A stretch of 64,000 bases of DNA from Eutreptiella sp. 'Long Island Sound 2002' (GCA_964036045.1 OZ038388.1:9883733-9947732), one strand, 5' to 3'. Positions 10,884 through 21,797 are shown, counted from the stretch's first letter. Translations and numbers: made by a program. The notes: a model not told the origin generated them from the letters alone.

Positions 10884-11268
10884 TCAGAGCGTTGCATCCG
10901 CTCGGAAACCAATGAAGAGAGGACGGGAGGACCCCAATGGGCTCCAAACCCCCCCTCCATGTCCCAAGGACACATGAAGGCCCCACACACGTCGTAGGCG
11001 TCCCCCATGCCCCAAGGGAGGGGTGAGGACACTGATAATCAGCACCCTACGCCATATCCGGTCTCCTCTTGATCTACAACATGGACCAAGGGGATCAAAG
11101 ATAGAAAAACGTCGTCGGTCGACCTAAATAAGTATACCACAATGCAATATATATGTGGAGATCGAGTGAAGGGGGTATATGGCCAATCAAGGCCGAAAAA
11201 TCCCCGGATGAACGCCCTCACTTGTCTCCCCATTCGCAGAAACAAACAAAATGCCAAGGGGGGATCCA
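10884..11268 (-). other. Element D 3' untranslated segment
   Basis: About 385 bp between the stop codon of the integrase/chromodomain ORF and the polypurine tract. No coding sequence seen. Confidence 0.6.
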
Positions 11269-12381
11269 TTACGGTGCCACAGCAGCAACCAAATGGACCA
11301 ATACGTCCTTGACATCCAAAGAAATACCCTTTTTCTTTAGGTAGTCCATCCAGACCGTGGTATACCTCGGCACGAAACTGCTCGGAGGTTCCCACGAGTC
11401 CCTGGACGCGGCGAATCCCTTCCATCGGACTTTATAAAGCCTTCCCCCAGGCGTCCCCGGGTCCGGCTTGTCCGCCAGGATCTTCTCCGCGGTGAAATCG
11501 TCGTCCTCACCTTCGTCGTCCGAGTCCACATCGCCGGCCGTGAACTCGAAGGTGACGGGACGTCCGCTGGGGTCTGGTGCTCGGGGACGAAGCTGGGTAT
11601 GGTCGCGGTCCAGGATCTTGTTATCCCCCACACGAACCGCATACACATCCTGTCCGACCTTCCGCACGATTACCCCCGGCACATACCAAGATGCCTGCCG
11701 ATGCCTGGACAGGACATCCTTGTGGTGCCGCTCCACCCACACAGTGTCTTGGAGAGCATACTTCTGGACTTTTCCTTGCTTGAAGTACTTGGCCCTCTTG
11801 TCATGCTCGTCCTGAAGTGCCTTGCACACTTTGGCCGCCGTGTCGTCTGCCTCAGACATCATAGCGTTCGCATCCCGGGCCACTTTGCCATGGTTCATCC
11901 ACGGGAGAGTGCGTGACACTCGATCCCGTAGGAACAGGATGCGATGGGGTGACAGTCCAGTGGGTCCCGGAAGGTCGTGATACGCCTGGAGCACTCTCCA
12001 CAGCGAGTTATACCAGTTCCGGCCCGGTTCGTCAATGTGTAGCTGGCGGAACTTCTCGAACATCTGCCGCCCGGCCACCTCAGCACGGCCATTCGACCGG
12101 CTGTGGTACGCCACGGTCTTGGCATGCCGAATCCCCATGTGCCTGCACATCGTCTTGAACCACGTCCCCACGAATTGACTGCCCCGATCGCTGCAGATGA
12201 CAGCTGGGACATCGAAAATCGTCAGCCAATGCCTGATCATAGCATTAGCGACGGTCTTGGCCTGCAGCCCCACTCCATGCTTGTCCCTCTTGTCCTTCTT
12301 CTTGGACTTCTTGCCCGGGACTGCCACGATATACCCGCTGTGCCTGTCCACCGCTAGGATGACACAATCATATGTCTCTCC
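11269..12381 (-). CDS. Element D integrase C-terminal part and chromodomain
   Basis: Directly continues the pol frame after an in-frame TAG (12384-12382). The integrase core resumes at GETYDCVILAVDRHSG. The second catalytic Asp is in VICSDRGSQFVG and the Glu in SNGRAEVAGRQMFEKF. It ends in a chromodomain (KILADKPDPGTPGG...YKVRWKGF...SWEPPSSF), which in this family directs integration to marked chromatin. The terminal stop is TAA, followed 17 codons later by TGA in the same frame. Confidence 0.85.
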   Translation of the reverse strand, partial: GETYDCVILAVDRHSGYIVAVPGKKSKKKDKRDKHGVGLQAKTVANAMIRHWLTIFDVPAVICSDRGSQFVGTWFKTMCRHMGIRHAKTVAYHSRSNGRAEVAGRQMFEKFRQLHIDEPGRNWYNSLWRVLQAYHDLPGPTGLSPHRILFLRDRVSRTLPWMNHGKVARDANAMMSEADDTAAKVCKALQDEHDKRAKYFKQGKVQKYALQDTVWVERHHKDVLSRHRQASWYVPGVIVRKVGQDVYAVRVGDNKILDRDHTQLRPRAPDPSGRPVTFEFTAGDVDSDDEGEDDDFTAEKILADKPDPGTPGGRLYKVRWKGFAASRDSWEPPSSFVPRYTTVWMDYLKKKGISLDVKDVLVHLVAAVAP

Positions 12382-15300
12382 CTATACGGTAACCTCCGGC
12401 ATGGCGAACACATCCATGGCCACGGACCGCATAGGGGCCTCCGGTATAGCCGTATACACCGGGTTGCCCGCCGTGGAGTGGTTGGGGCTCTTCGTGGCCC
12501 GACACACGGCACAGTCGCTGCAGTACCTGTCCAGGATGGCGTAGTACCCCGGAGGGAACTTGAAACGCCACTCCAGGTCCTGCTGCATCTTGTCTCGGCC
12601 CGGATGCATGAGCTGGGCGTTGTGCCAATGGTCAATGAGCTGCTCCACTCGGTTCTCGGGCACCAGCAGCTTGTCCTTGAGGAACAACTTGTCGCCATCC
12701 TCGGTCAAGCCCTCAGGCCATTCGTCGTCCGACGGGGCGCTCACGGCATTCCAGTACTTGTCCCAGTGCTCGGATGCCGCGTAGTCATCCGACCAGTCCT
12801 CTGTGAGCACCGACCTGACTAGCTCTACAGGGGCCACCATCCATTGCTCGAGGGTTTCCTCTCGAATAGCTTGGACGCGGGCACCCCGGAACTTGGCCAG
12901 GTCCGTACGGTTTGCCATCACCACAAAGCACTTGACCCCCTCTTGCTCCATGACCTTCTCCATCTCGATGATGCGCTTGGCCTCCTCGGTCTCCTCAGCG
13001 TCCCCATGGCTGGATATGTCCATCCACGCCTTGCCCGCGGGGTAGGCCCAGCGACTGAGGCAATCTGCCACAGTGTTGTCCTTCCCCGGGATATACACGA
13101 CGCTGAGGTCGAACTTGGCGAACGTCTCGTGCCATCGGGCCCTCCTAGCCGCTGGCCCGGAGGGGGTGTCGACATGCTCCTTGTGCCAGCTCTGTAGGGA
13201 CTGGTGGTCCGTGCAAACCACCACCGGCTGCAGTCCGATGTGGCCAGACCACTTCCTGAGCGCACATACAATGGCGTATGTCTCCTTCTCCCTCGCGGTC
13301 CATGTTCGGCGTTGGCCCTCGGCCAGGATCCTGCTCCAAAACGCCACGGGAACATGAGTCCCGTCGTCCCGGACTTGCTCGAGGACTGCCCCCACGGCAT
13401 AGTCCGAGGCGTCTGTCCGTAGCACGAATCCCTTGTTCGGGTCCACCAGGAACAACCCCAACTGCCCCAGGAGTCGCTCCTTCAGGCGGCTGAACGCATC
13501 CTCAGCCTCAGGGGTCCAGGCAAGCTTCTTCTTGCTCCCCTTCCGGCCATCGAACTTGCCCACTTGCAGCATCTTGTGCAGCGGCCCCGACAGTTCTGCA
13601 TACATCCGGACATAGCCCGAATAGTAGTTGCAGAACCCCATGAAGGACCGGAGTTCGCTGATGGTCTGGGGCTTCTCCCAGTGGTGCAGGGACGCCAGCT
13701 TCCCAGGCATGGGACGGCGTTGCCCGTGACCAACCACGTGACCCGCGAACTCCACTTCCTTCACGAATAGTGAGGCTTTGGTGGGCTTGCACACCATGTT
13801 GTGTTTGTCCAACTCGCTGAGCACTCGGCGCAGATCCTTCTCATGCGCGTCGATGAGCTCGTCCTCAGTCATGTTCTCCGTGCCGGACCCGATGATGATG
13901 TCATCCACGAAGGGATCGGCACAGTCCCGGACAGGACCGAGTAGGTCCTCCATCATGCGCTGGAAAACGGCGTTGCCATTCTTGGCACCCATAGGCACCA
14001 CTTTCCACTGCATGGGCCCAAGCGGCGTCGACATCGCTGTGCAGGGCCTGGAGTCCGGGTGTAGCGGCATCTGGTGGTAACCGTGTTTCAGGTCCAACAC
14101 CGTGAAGATCCGCTTTTTCTGTTGCTTTTGGAGGATGGAGTCGATCAGGGGGAGCGAGTACGAGTCGTGCTCGGTCTGCTCGTTCAAACCTCTGTAATCA
14201 ACCACCAACCTCCACTCGCCCTTCTCCTTCTTGGGCACGATGAAGGCTGGGCTGGCCCATTCACTGTCGGAGGGTTCGATCCATCCCCGCTCAATGAACT
14301 CGGCCAACAGCTTCTTCATGGCCTCGGCCTGATCGCCCTGAAGTTGGTACTCCCGATGACGATAGATCTTCGGGTTCGGCTTCAGCTTGATCTTCGCTGT
14401 ACCAAACCTCCCGCGATCTGGAGGGTTCTTGTTGGCGACGCCACTGAATAGCCGCGGATAGGCATGGATCAGCCTCTCCTTCAGCTCGGCGACCTTCGGG
14501 TTCTCCTGGGCCTCTTCAGCCGCTTGCTTCGGTATCGAAACCACCGAACGCACTGCGGTATAGGCCTCTTCTGGGTCCGAGTCCGACTTCTCCTCGTCCG
14601 ATATGCCGTCTTCATCGTCGTGGGTCGCGATTCCCACCGATAATCTTCGAAAATTTGCGGCCTCGGGCTGGTGCTCGTCGCTACCGGTTCCCACTCTTGG
14701 AAAACCCCACGTTGGTGGGTCCGACCCAACCGGACCATCGTATTGGTCCGCGATGTGATCCATGACCCTCGCCACGAACTCATCCTTCTCGTACTTGTCG
14801 GTGACCAACATCTTGTCATCCCACCAATGCGGAGATGTGACCATGGCCCGCCTCTTCTTGGCTGCCACACGGTCGTGCATCCCCATCCGCATGTAGTTGA
14901 CGACGTCGTCGATCTCGGCGTGGGACAGGACGTCAATGCCGTCAATAGGCTGATCCGTCCCCTCCTTGGGCTCAAACATGACCTTCATGGGCACCGCCTC
15001 CACCCTACGGATGAATGCTTCATCACCCGTGGGCTGGGCTTGCGCCCCATCCACCACGAAAGCCTTGGTACCCCACGCTTGACGCGGGGAGGGCATTGAT
15101 ACACCCTTGGCGTCGATGAACAACTCCTCCTCTGGCCCGAATGACATCTCGTTCAGGGTGATGGAGTCCAGCGTCGACTTGAGACCCTCCAGCGGACATG
15201 GGGTGGATCCTATGCCGGTTATGACCAGGATCCCCTTCGCCCTATCCGCGATGATCTTCTCCACCGTACGTCTGGTGATATCCAGGAGGCAATGCCAATA

Positions 15301-16335
15301 CATGGGTCCCCACTCCTTCAAACCCCAATGCCTGTGCCAGGCTGAGTCTCCTCGATGCCAATGCCTCCTACACTTCCGCAGAAGTGGGGCATCCCGGGAA
15401 GCGAAGACGTCCGTCTCGGGCACTTCAGCTCCCAGCGTCTGAATCATCCTGGTGTACACTTGCGGCGCCATTCCATACTCCGTGAGCTGAACTCCACGGT
15501 CTCCTCTGGACTTGACACCCACAGCTTGCACCGCTCGGACGATCCGATCCTCTTCCTCAGCGTTCCATTGGGATGACCCGCACGCATAATCCGTGGACAG
15601 CCATGTGAGGCATTCATCGTCCTCCCGGACCAGCGTTGCGCGATGGGGAAGGGCTCCAATGGCGTTGGCCACCATGAAGTCGTACCCCATGATCATATCC
15701 CAATCAGTAATGTCGGCCACATAGAAGTTCCCGGATAGAGTGCTTCTCTTCGCCTGATCAGGGCGGTTCAAGCGCTCATGCTCCCAGAATTCCATACTGA
15801 TAGTGGCCTCATGGGTGCCACCACCCATAATCTCTCCGTTGGCGACCTTCAGGCGGACCGGTCTCCGGCTGGGCTGCAGGAATTCCTCCTTGAACAACCC
15901 TCTCCGGACCAGGCTCACCTGGGCACCCGTATCCACCAACACATCCACCACCTTCTCCTCTCGTCCGCACCGTACTCGCACTTTCAAGTGCAACTGCCGC
16001 TCGTCGCCATGAGGTGTATGGACGACTCTCACGGCATGCAACTCTAGCACGTCCGGGTGCATCAGGACTTCAAGGGTATGGTCACGGATGGTGTAGATCT
16101 TGGGTTGGTCCTGCCCGTCCACGGGGCTCTCCGTGGTCGCTCCTTCCTTCTTGCCATGTCCCGTACCCACATGTACTTCCCTTGGCAGGGCGCTCCAGGG
16201 GTTGGGAGTGGCGAAACTCAGTGGTTTTGGCTCTTCCGGAGCCTTCTTCGACACCCGATGTGCCTTCGCCTTCTCAGGGATTCCACTGATTTTCGGAGGA
16301 GAGACCTCCGAGGTCCCACTCCCGTGGGGGCTCCT
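12382..16335 (-). CDS. Element D pol: protease, RT, RNase H, integrase N-terminal part
   Basis: About 1,317 codons open without a frameshift. From the GTG at 16254, the protease motif VLVDTGAQVSLV is near residue 108. A poorly conserved module related to the NPPF domain of the other elements (TDVFASRDAP...MYWHCLLD...KGILVITG) spans roughly 280-360. RT follows with FIVPKKEKGEWRLVVDYRGL and catalytic FVDD near 782. RNase H motifs are TDASDYAVG, REKETYA and CTDHQSLQ. The integrase zinc finger is HWHNAQLMHPG...CSDCAVC, and the first catalytic Asp is in AMDVFAMPE. The frame is continuous with gag/NC upstream through TAG at 16338-16336 and ends at another TAG inside the integrase core. Confidence 0.9.
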   Translation of the reverse strand, partial: RSPHGSGTSEVSPPKISGIPEKAKAHRVSKKAPEEPKPLSFATPNPWSALPREVHVGTGHGKKEGATTESPVDGQDQPKIYTIRDHTLEVLMHPDVLELHAVRVVHTPHGDERQLHLKVRVRCGREEKVVDVLVDTGAQVSLVRRGLFKEEFLQPSRRPVRLKVANGEIMGGGTHEATISMEFWEHERLNRPDQAKRSTLSGNFYVADITDWDMIMGYDFMVANAIGALPHRATLVREDDECLTWLSTDYACGSSQWNAEEEDRIVRAVQAVGVKSRGDRGVQLTEYGMAPQVYTRMIQTLGAEVPETDVFASRDAPLLRKCRRHWHRGDSAWHRHWGLKEWGPMYWHCLLDITRRTVEKIIADRAKGILVITGIGSTPCPLEGLKSTLDSITLNEMSFGPEEELFIDAKGVSMPSPRQAWGTKAFVVDGAQAQPTGDEAFIRRVEAVPMKVMFEPKEGTDQPIDGIDVLSHAEIDDVVNYMRMGMHDRVAAKKRRAMVTSPHWWDDKMLVTDKYEKDEFVARVMDHIADQYDGPVGSDPPTWGFPRVGTGSDEHQPEAANFRRLSVGIATHDDEDGISDEEKSDSDPEEAYTAVRSVVSIPKQAAEEAQENPKVAELKERLIHAYPRLFSGVANKNPPDRGRFGTAKIKLKPNPKIYRHREYQLQGDQAEAMKKLLAEFIERGWIEPSDSEWASPAFIVPKKEKGEWRLVVDYRGLNEQTEHDSYSLPLIDSILQKQQKKRIFTVLDLKHGYHQMPLHPDSRPCTAMSTPLGPMQWKVVPMGAKNGNAVFQRMMEDLLGPVRDCADPFVDDIIIGSGTENMTEDELIDAHEKDLRRVLSELDKHNMVCKPTKASLFVKEVEFAGHVVGHGQRRPMPGKLASLHHWEKPQTISELRSFMGFCNYYSGYVRMYAELSGPLHKMLQVGKFDGRKGSKKKLAWTPEAEDAFSRLKERLLGQLGLFLVDPNKGFVLRTDASDYAVGAVLEQVRDDGTHVPVAFWSRILAEGQRRTWTAREKETYAIVCALRKWSGHIGLQPVVVCTDHQSLQSWHKEHVDTPSGPAARRARWHETFAKFDLSVVYIPGKDNTVADCLSRWAYPAGKAWMDISSHGDAEETEEAKRIIEMEKVMEQEGVKCFVVMANRTDLAKFRGARVQAIREETLEQWMVAPVELVRSVLTEDWSDDYAASEHWDKYWNAVSAPSDDEWPEGLTEDGDKLFLKDKLLVPENRVEQLIDHWHNAQLMHPGRDKMQQDLEWRFKFPPGYYAILDRYCSDCAVCRATKSPNHSTAGNPVYTAIPEAPMRSVAMDVFAMPEVTV

Positions 16336-16761
16336 CTAGACTTGGCTTCCCGCAGCCCCTTCCGGCTGCGATCCGCCAGGACTTTGTCCTCCACTTTGCT
16401 GGGCTTTGAGTTCCGCCAACGTCCTCAACATGTCCTCAGCAACTTCCTCGATCGACCTCACTCGTCGGTCTTGACCAGGTCCACCACCATAGCCTCTTCC
16501 TCCGCCTTTTCCTTGGCCTTTGCCTTGGCCTTTTCCCCCGTCTCCGCCCTTCGCTTTCCAATCGGAAATCCGCTGCTCCTTGGGCTTCTTCTCGGGATGA
16601 GCGGCGAAGTAGGCCTTCTTGTCCGCCTCATACACTTTGCACTGACGGTGGTCGTGTGCATGGTTGTTTCCCTTGCCATAACAGACCCAGCACCCGTCGT
16701 GCTGAGACCTGTACTCCCGGAACGAGAGCGGTGGGTTCCCGATCCTCCTTGGCTCTTTGCC
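16336..16761 (-). CDS. Element D nucleocapsid-like segment with CCHC zinc knuckle
   Basis: Same frame as gag, entered only through the TAG at 16764-16762. It holds a zinc-knuckle-like motif CWVCYGKGNNHAHDHRQC, a GKGQGKGQGKGGGRG basic stretch, and ends at TAG 16338-16336, after which the frame opens directly into pol. Nucleic-acid binding is inferred from the knuckle and the basic Gly-rich tract. Confidence 0.75.
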   Translation of the reverse strand, partial: GKEPRRIGNPPLSFREYRSQHDGCWVCYGKGNNHAHDHRQCKVYEADKKAYFAAHPEKKPKEQRISDWKAKGGDGGKGQGKGQGKGGGRGYGGGPGQDRRVRSIEEVAEDMLRTLAELKAQQSGGQSPGGSQPEGAAGSQV

Positions 16762-19137
16762 CTACTTGGGTCCCATCTGGCTCCATCTGGACCGATCCTG
16801 TCCATGGTTCTTCACGTTATGCGCCACAAACGCGAAGAAATGGGCCTCCTCGTGATCCTCCCGGGACCAGTGGTCTTGGCCACTTCCACTACCATCCTCC
16901 GCGGAGTTGGCCGTGTCCTCCTGGATCTCCCGATGATGGCGGTCGTCTCGGTGTCCTCGTTGTCCATGACCATGCCGATCCTGCACGTGGGCCTCGTTCT
17001 TCGCATTGAGCTTCAACTCCACCGTGATGTACTTCACGATCTCGTCCAGGCTCATGCGAGCGAAGATGACTTGCATCTTCAGCGGCTCCCCGCGCCTCCA
17101 CTCCACGTTGTTGAGGCGCAGCAACCTTTGCCCCATGGAGTCCCCGAATACCTCCACGTACACGGCGTTCTTCAGGCCCAACATCCGGTCGGGTTCGCCC
17201 AGGTTCCTCCTGAAGAACTCCATGATACCCGCATGGGTATCCTCCGCCGCCATGATCCTCACCGCCACCCGTCGCTTGGCGCGCTTCTTCTCCTCGTCCT
17301 CCACTCTCCTCTTCCAGCTGCCGGGGAGGACGTCCTTCAGCAAGTGGCGGATCTCACTGGCCTCGTTCCAGTCTTCCACCAACTTGAGGCATCTGCGGTA
17401 CTTCCGCAGATACCGGTTCCACTCCCGGACCCGCAACTCACCGCGGTCCAGCGGCAGTGGAATGGACCACAGGTCCTCCAGCTTCTGGTTTGGAGCGTCC
17501 ACCCGCTCCTCGTCCTCCAACCACTGGAGGCAGGCCTGCTCCGTCCGGATCAATCCTTCCCGGATCTGATCCCGCAGCTCCTCCTTCAGGTCCTGCGCCA
17601 AGCGGTGTGGGAATGTCCGGCACACCCACTTGTCCCGCGGCGCTCCCCGCATCTCGCCGACGACCTCCTCGGCGAAGTCCTCCCAGTCCAGGATGAAGTC
17701 ATCCAGGTTGGACGGGTTCCCGTCGTAATAGGGGATTTTGATTCCCCTGAGGTCGTCGATCCTGATGGCGTCTCCGACGTCTCCAGCCACCACTCCACCG
17801 AGACGGATACCACCTGTGGCCGGGGGATTGGAGTACACTCCCCGTACGTCCCTCTCCTCCATGGAGTGCGGTCCAGTTGGGCCTGAACCCATGGGGTTTG
17901 GAATGCGGGAAGGACTTGCTCCATCGGCCGTCCATATCCCCGTATTGGGGTCCTTCGCCCACAGGTTTCCGCTTGGATGGCCTCGACCATGTCCGTCGGC
18001 CCTTCCCATGGTTTGCCCCTGCATGGTCTGGTTCTGGATCTCCTCTTCCGCATAAACTGCATAGGTAGTCGTTGATGGCGGTAGATCCTGGGTGGCATGG
18101 GGCATCTGCACCGTCAGGCTCCTCGGGTCTGTGGCTACGTGCCCTTCCCGCCTGGACCCGGCCGGTGCCGTGTGTTCCCCGAGCATTGTGGACTCGCTGA
18201 ATAGGGGAACAAACGGCAGCGCACCCGGGTCAACACGCGGAGGCGCGTAGGGTGCCTCTGCAGGGCCGCCCATGGGTTTCTCCATGGCGCTCCTGAGGGT
18301 CTTAACCCGCTCAACCAGCTCTACCGCGGCCGGCTTTGCCGGGAGCTCCGGACCCGAGGCGAGGGGCTGTCGCTCCTCTAGCCTTCTCAGGCGTCCCGAC
18401 ATGTCCTCCACTAAGTGGAGGAGGCTGTCCACCACTTGCTGCTGCTTCTGCAGGGCCAGCTCCAGATTCTCCCGGTACCGGGCCTGATCCGCTCGCAGTT
18501 CCTCCATGTGGTTCTCCGCGGCCGACTGGTCATCCAGGATCCCCGCGACGTCCTCCTCTAGAGCGTCCTTGGCGTTGTCCAGGCGGTCAAGATGGTTCAC
18601 GATGGCGTCCATCCCCATCTTCGGGTACTTGCCCATGAGGAAGGACACGTGCTCGCAGTGGCACGCAGCGTGCTTTCCGCCGGATTCAGCACATCCCGCG
18701 GTTCCCGGCACCTCAGACTCATCGCCCATAGGCGTATCGCCTATGGCGTCCGTCTCTGGGCCCGTGTGCCGGGGCACAGGTGCCGTCCGGGCCCTGGCTG
18801 GCCTCTCCAAGCCCTCGGCGTCGTGCTGCAGGGCGGGCTCGGGGGCCGTATGCGCCCTGGCGATCGGCGCGGACATCTCCGGCTCCGAAGGTGGCTCGTG
18901 GGCTGTCCGATAGCCCTCGGAGTGCCCCTCGGATTCCCACAGCCTGACCGGGCTGGGGTCCGTGTCCATAGCCCCGGCGTCCCTTGCCGCGGACTTGGGT
19001 GACCCGCGCTTCCGGTAGCGCCGGGCCCGTCCTCCACTGCTGCCTGAATGGCAGGCCTCATCAGAGTCCTCCGCTGCGGAGCGGAGGTTGCATGCCTTTC
19101 GACAGCGATGCTCACACATGGAGACCAGGTCCTCCAT
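16762..19137 (-). CDS. Element D gag (capsid)
   Basis: First ATG after the primer binding site is at 19137 (MEDLVSMCEHRCRK). The frame is also open upstream into the LTR. An N-terminal disordered region is followed by a coiled coil (VNHLDRLDNAKDALEE...LRRLEER) and a capsid-like helical domain (KIPYYDGNPSNLDDFILDWE...WKRRVEDEEKKRAKRRVAV). A His-rich end (HGHGQRGHRDDRHH) precedes the TAG at 16764. Length (about 790 codons) is large for Ty3 gag. The long plus-strand ORF over this region is an antisense shadow. Confidence 0.8.
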   Translation of the reverse strand: MEDLVSMCEHRCRKACNLRSAAEDSDEACHSGSSGGRARRYRKRGSPKSAARDAGAMDTDPSPVRLWESEGHSEGYRTAHEPPSEPEMSAPIARAHTAPEPALQHDAEGLERPARARTAPVPRHTGPETDAIGDTPMGDESEVPGTAGCAESGGKHAACHCEHVSFLMGKYPKMGMDAIVNHLDRLDNAKDALEEDVAGILDDQSAAENHMEELRADQARYRENLELALQKQQQVVDSLLHLVEDMSGRLRRLEERQPLASGPELPAKPAAVELVERVKTLRSAMEKPMGGPAEAPYAPPRVDPGALPFVPLFSESTMLGEHTAPAGSRREGHVATDPRSLTVQMPHATQDLPPSTTTYAVYAEEEIQNQTMQGQTMGRADGHGRGHPSGNLWAKDPNTGIWTADGASPSRIPNPMGSGPTGPHSMEERDVRGVYSNPPATGGIRLGGVVAGDVGDAIRIDDLRGIKIPYYDGNPSNLDDFILDWEDFAEEVVGEMRGAPRDKWVCRTFPHRLAQDLKEELRDQIREGLIRTEQACLQWLEDEERVDAPNQKLEDLWSIPLPLDRGELRVREWNRYLRKYRRCLKLVEDWNEASEIRHLLKDVLPGSWKRRVEDEEKKRAKRRVAVRIMAAEDTHAGIMEFFRRNLGEPDRMLGLKNAVYVEVFGDSMGQRLLRLNNVEWRRGEPLKMQVIFARMSLDEIVKYITVELKLNAKNEAHVQDRHGHGQRGHRDDRHHREIQEDTANSAEDGSGSGQDHWSREDHEEAHFFAFVAHNVKNHGQDRSRWSQMGPK

Positions 19138-19345
19138 GTCACGTCCTCCTCTTCCTGAGTGTCGTTCTTCTCTTCGGGCTTCAAATTCCGGAGTTCGCCA
19201 TGCTCTTGAACGTCTCGGTCCTTCTATGGCTCTAATCTCCGGCGTGGTCTCCACCGAGTCCACAATACGCACCCGGGGCGTACTTGGGCAGGGCTCATGA
19301 GGGCCCAAGTCCCCGGGTCGGCGGTTGGTAGGGGCAGCAGGTAAG

Positions 19346-19357
19346 ACTCTGCTACCA
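19346..19357 (-). promoter_or_regulatory. Element D primer binding site (initiator tRNA-Met type)
   Basis: TGGTAGCAGAGT directly follows the 5' LTR. The first 11 bases complement the known 3' end of eukaryotic initiator tRNA-Met (CTCTGCTACCA). Confidence 0.8.
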
Positions 19358-21720
19358 TAAAGAAGGTCCCTACCAGGACCGGCCCCCGCTGTGCCCCTTC
19401 CGCCAGTAATCCCCGCTGACTTGCTCCGGATCAATGCTTGCATTTATCAAAATCCAGGGTCCAAAACCAAAAATATAGAAAATAGAAAATACAATCCTCC
19501 TTCAACCCTGAATGGCAACCAGATCCCACAAATCCAACAATAACCCAATTCACAATCCAAATCAGGCTGCGGGCTTTCGTTCAGCACACCGGTATTCCCA
19601 CGGTGGCGGGCATGTACAAGAATTGCACCAAGGAAGAAAGCCCTGAAATTGGCATATGAACACAAATAAAGCAAAGTTGGGGACAGATGGAAACTTACAC
19701 AATCACAGCCATAGACCCCTCATTCCCTGGACTCAAGACCTTCCCTTGACTCATCAACATGATGCCCTGAACCCAGTCCAATAAGATGGTTAAATGCCAT
19801 ATATCAAAAGTCACTACATAAACCCCAAAAATGTGTTCACTCCCAAGCCTCTAAATCCTAGCCCAATAGGGAAGGTGGCGTGTCATGGCCTAGAGTGGCA
19901 CTCAGGACCACGCCTTACCCTGACATAACCTTGGTTGGACTTGGAGTCGAATGGGCTTAGAGAAATGACTTATGAGTTTGAACTCATAACATGCCAAAAA
20001 ACTGCCACTTCACACCATATTGGCCATATATCAAAAATATGCTCAAAATCAAAGTTACTACTTATCCGAAGGCTCCAAGCATGCATGGAATCGAAATCTA
20101 CTATTCATGGAGGATAGAGACCAAAGGCCAATGCCCATGTACATCCCCATTTTACCCTCGAAACCCTTTCGGATATGGGCGCCACGCACTGCCCAAGTCA
20201 GCCCATGATCTTGAGACCAATTCTTATAATCCTTCGTGCGCCAAGCCAAATGGAGTACGCGATCCGGCATATGGTGGTGTTCAACTCCGAAGCATATGCC
20301 AACATATGAACAACATACCATGGTTCGACTCTCCATAGGCTTCTTGCTGTTAGCTGACCAGGTGAGTACACAAAACGCAAAAATGAGCAAAAATTGAGGT
20401 CAAAAACATGAAAATATGACCAAATACAAAGTTGTCATGATAGTATATCTCTACGCTCACCCATGATATCCGCTCATGATTCAATACACAAATGATTGAG
20501 ACCATTTGCGAACAATTCCCCCACTTGGATCCCCAATCGGTCGCATGGAGATACCTTCGCCACTAATATCTACATGCCCCATGAAAATGGGAGTGCACCC
20601 ATGGATCTCTTTGTCAAACATACCATGAGCAATACATACGCGGTAGACTTGGTCTAGCGCTTTGAATCCCACAATTGGGACATGGGCAAAGCCCTTGTCA
20701 CGTATGGCTCCTCATCTCTTCGGCCACACGAAGATATATAACATGGGCGTGAGCATATCAAGACACATACCATACATATAAAATATACCCTCAAAAGTGG
20801 CTCCCACCATGATATGCCATGTCCCTCCATTGGCATAACTTCACGTTAAAAATACGTAGGAACCCAAGGAAAGTTGCTATGCAACCCCAACACCCATGCG
20901 GCACACTCGAAAGTCTCATTAAAATATTCGGTTGCACGGTCCAAGAATTTTATATCACTTTATACCTTCTTGACCCTTTTCCCTTGCTACACCGGGCATG
21001 TGTGCGCACCAAAGGCGTTTGATGCTTCCTAAATTAAGTTGAGACCAAGGCAGTTCCAACCCAACCTTCCTTATTCTCATTCCTCACACTCGCGCGTAGA
21101 TATGGCTCTTCAAAGTGATCCCACGATTCCATTTTGTTTCCCTTATATCTCCAAGTCAAATGGGTGGCAAGTATAAGGGAAACCTGATTCGGGCATAGGG
21201 AAAGGAGTATGACCAATCGAAGAAGTCCAAATCAAGTGCGGCGATGTCGAAGTCGAAAATCCGATTTCGACATCACGAAAAATTCGGAATAAAGTTTCGA
21301 GTGCTTATTTAGAAAAATGCGGAAGCAACGAACCCTTTACAGATGAAATCTGACCCTTCAGAAACGTTTCCGCCAAAATATCTGGAAATAACAATTAACC
21401 AATCGGTTAACGCAAAATCGCGAGCCAACTGACAGTCGCCGATACATTGACCATCAGAACGAAAGGCTGAAAAATTACGGAAACATTGTGATAATAAAAC
21501 CCTGTTGATTCCTGATATTCCGATATATAAATCTCCGCTGGCGGTGCCTCGGTTCTGAATATGGCCGCTCATAGCCGGAATGGCCAAACCTATCACACTA
21601 TCACATCGGGTTAGTCCAGGTGGATGGGAGAGTATGATATCAGCCAATGGTGGCTTGCCGGCACATAGATACACACCCCAAGTGACCCCAAGATGGCCAC
21701 GGGGGTCCGAACCGGCTTCA
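19358..21720 (-). repeat. Element D 5' LTR
   Basis: Right copy of the 2,363-bp direct repeat. It borders the primer binding site at 19357 and the target duplication AAGA at 21721. Differences from the other copy include 19991-20100 (three substitutions), 20664 and 21709. Confidence 0.85.
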
Positions 21721-21775
21721 AAGAATGACATGTCCCATGGGCAAGACAGGGAAAAGTATTGTTTTTTGACCAATC

Positions 21776-21797
21776 TTTGCGTGAGGCCTCGCGCAAA
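21776..21797. repeat. GCGCGAGG-family palindrome, one mismatch
   Basis: TTTGCGTGAGGCCTCGCGCA core, one G/T mismatch in 22 bp. Confidence 0.8.

Larger units (their letters stand above)
8508..21724 (-). mobile_element. Complete Ty3/gypsy chromovirus D
   Basis: Direct LTRs 8512-10874 and 19358-21720 flank gag, nucleocapsid, protease, RT, RNase H, integrase and chromodomain, all on the minus strand. A 4-bp target duplication AAGA (8508-8511 and 21721-21724) brackets the 13.2-kb element. The LTRs differ at only about a dozen positions seen by eye over 2,363 bp, so insertion was recent. It split the palindrome-rich host backbone. Confidence 0.85.

Noticed and set aside
16057-17886. 609-codon plus-strand ORF
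   Set aside because: It is antisense to element D gag and protease, has a shadow-like composition (Leu/Pro/Val-rich), and the minus strand carries all recognised motifs.
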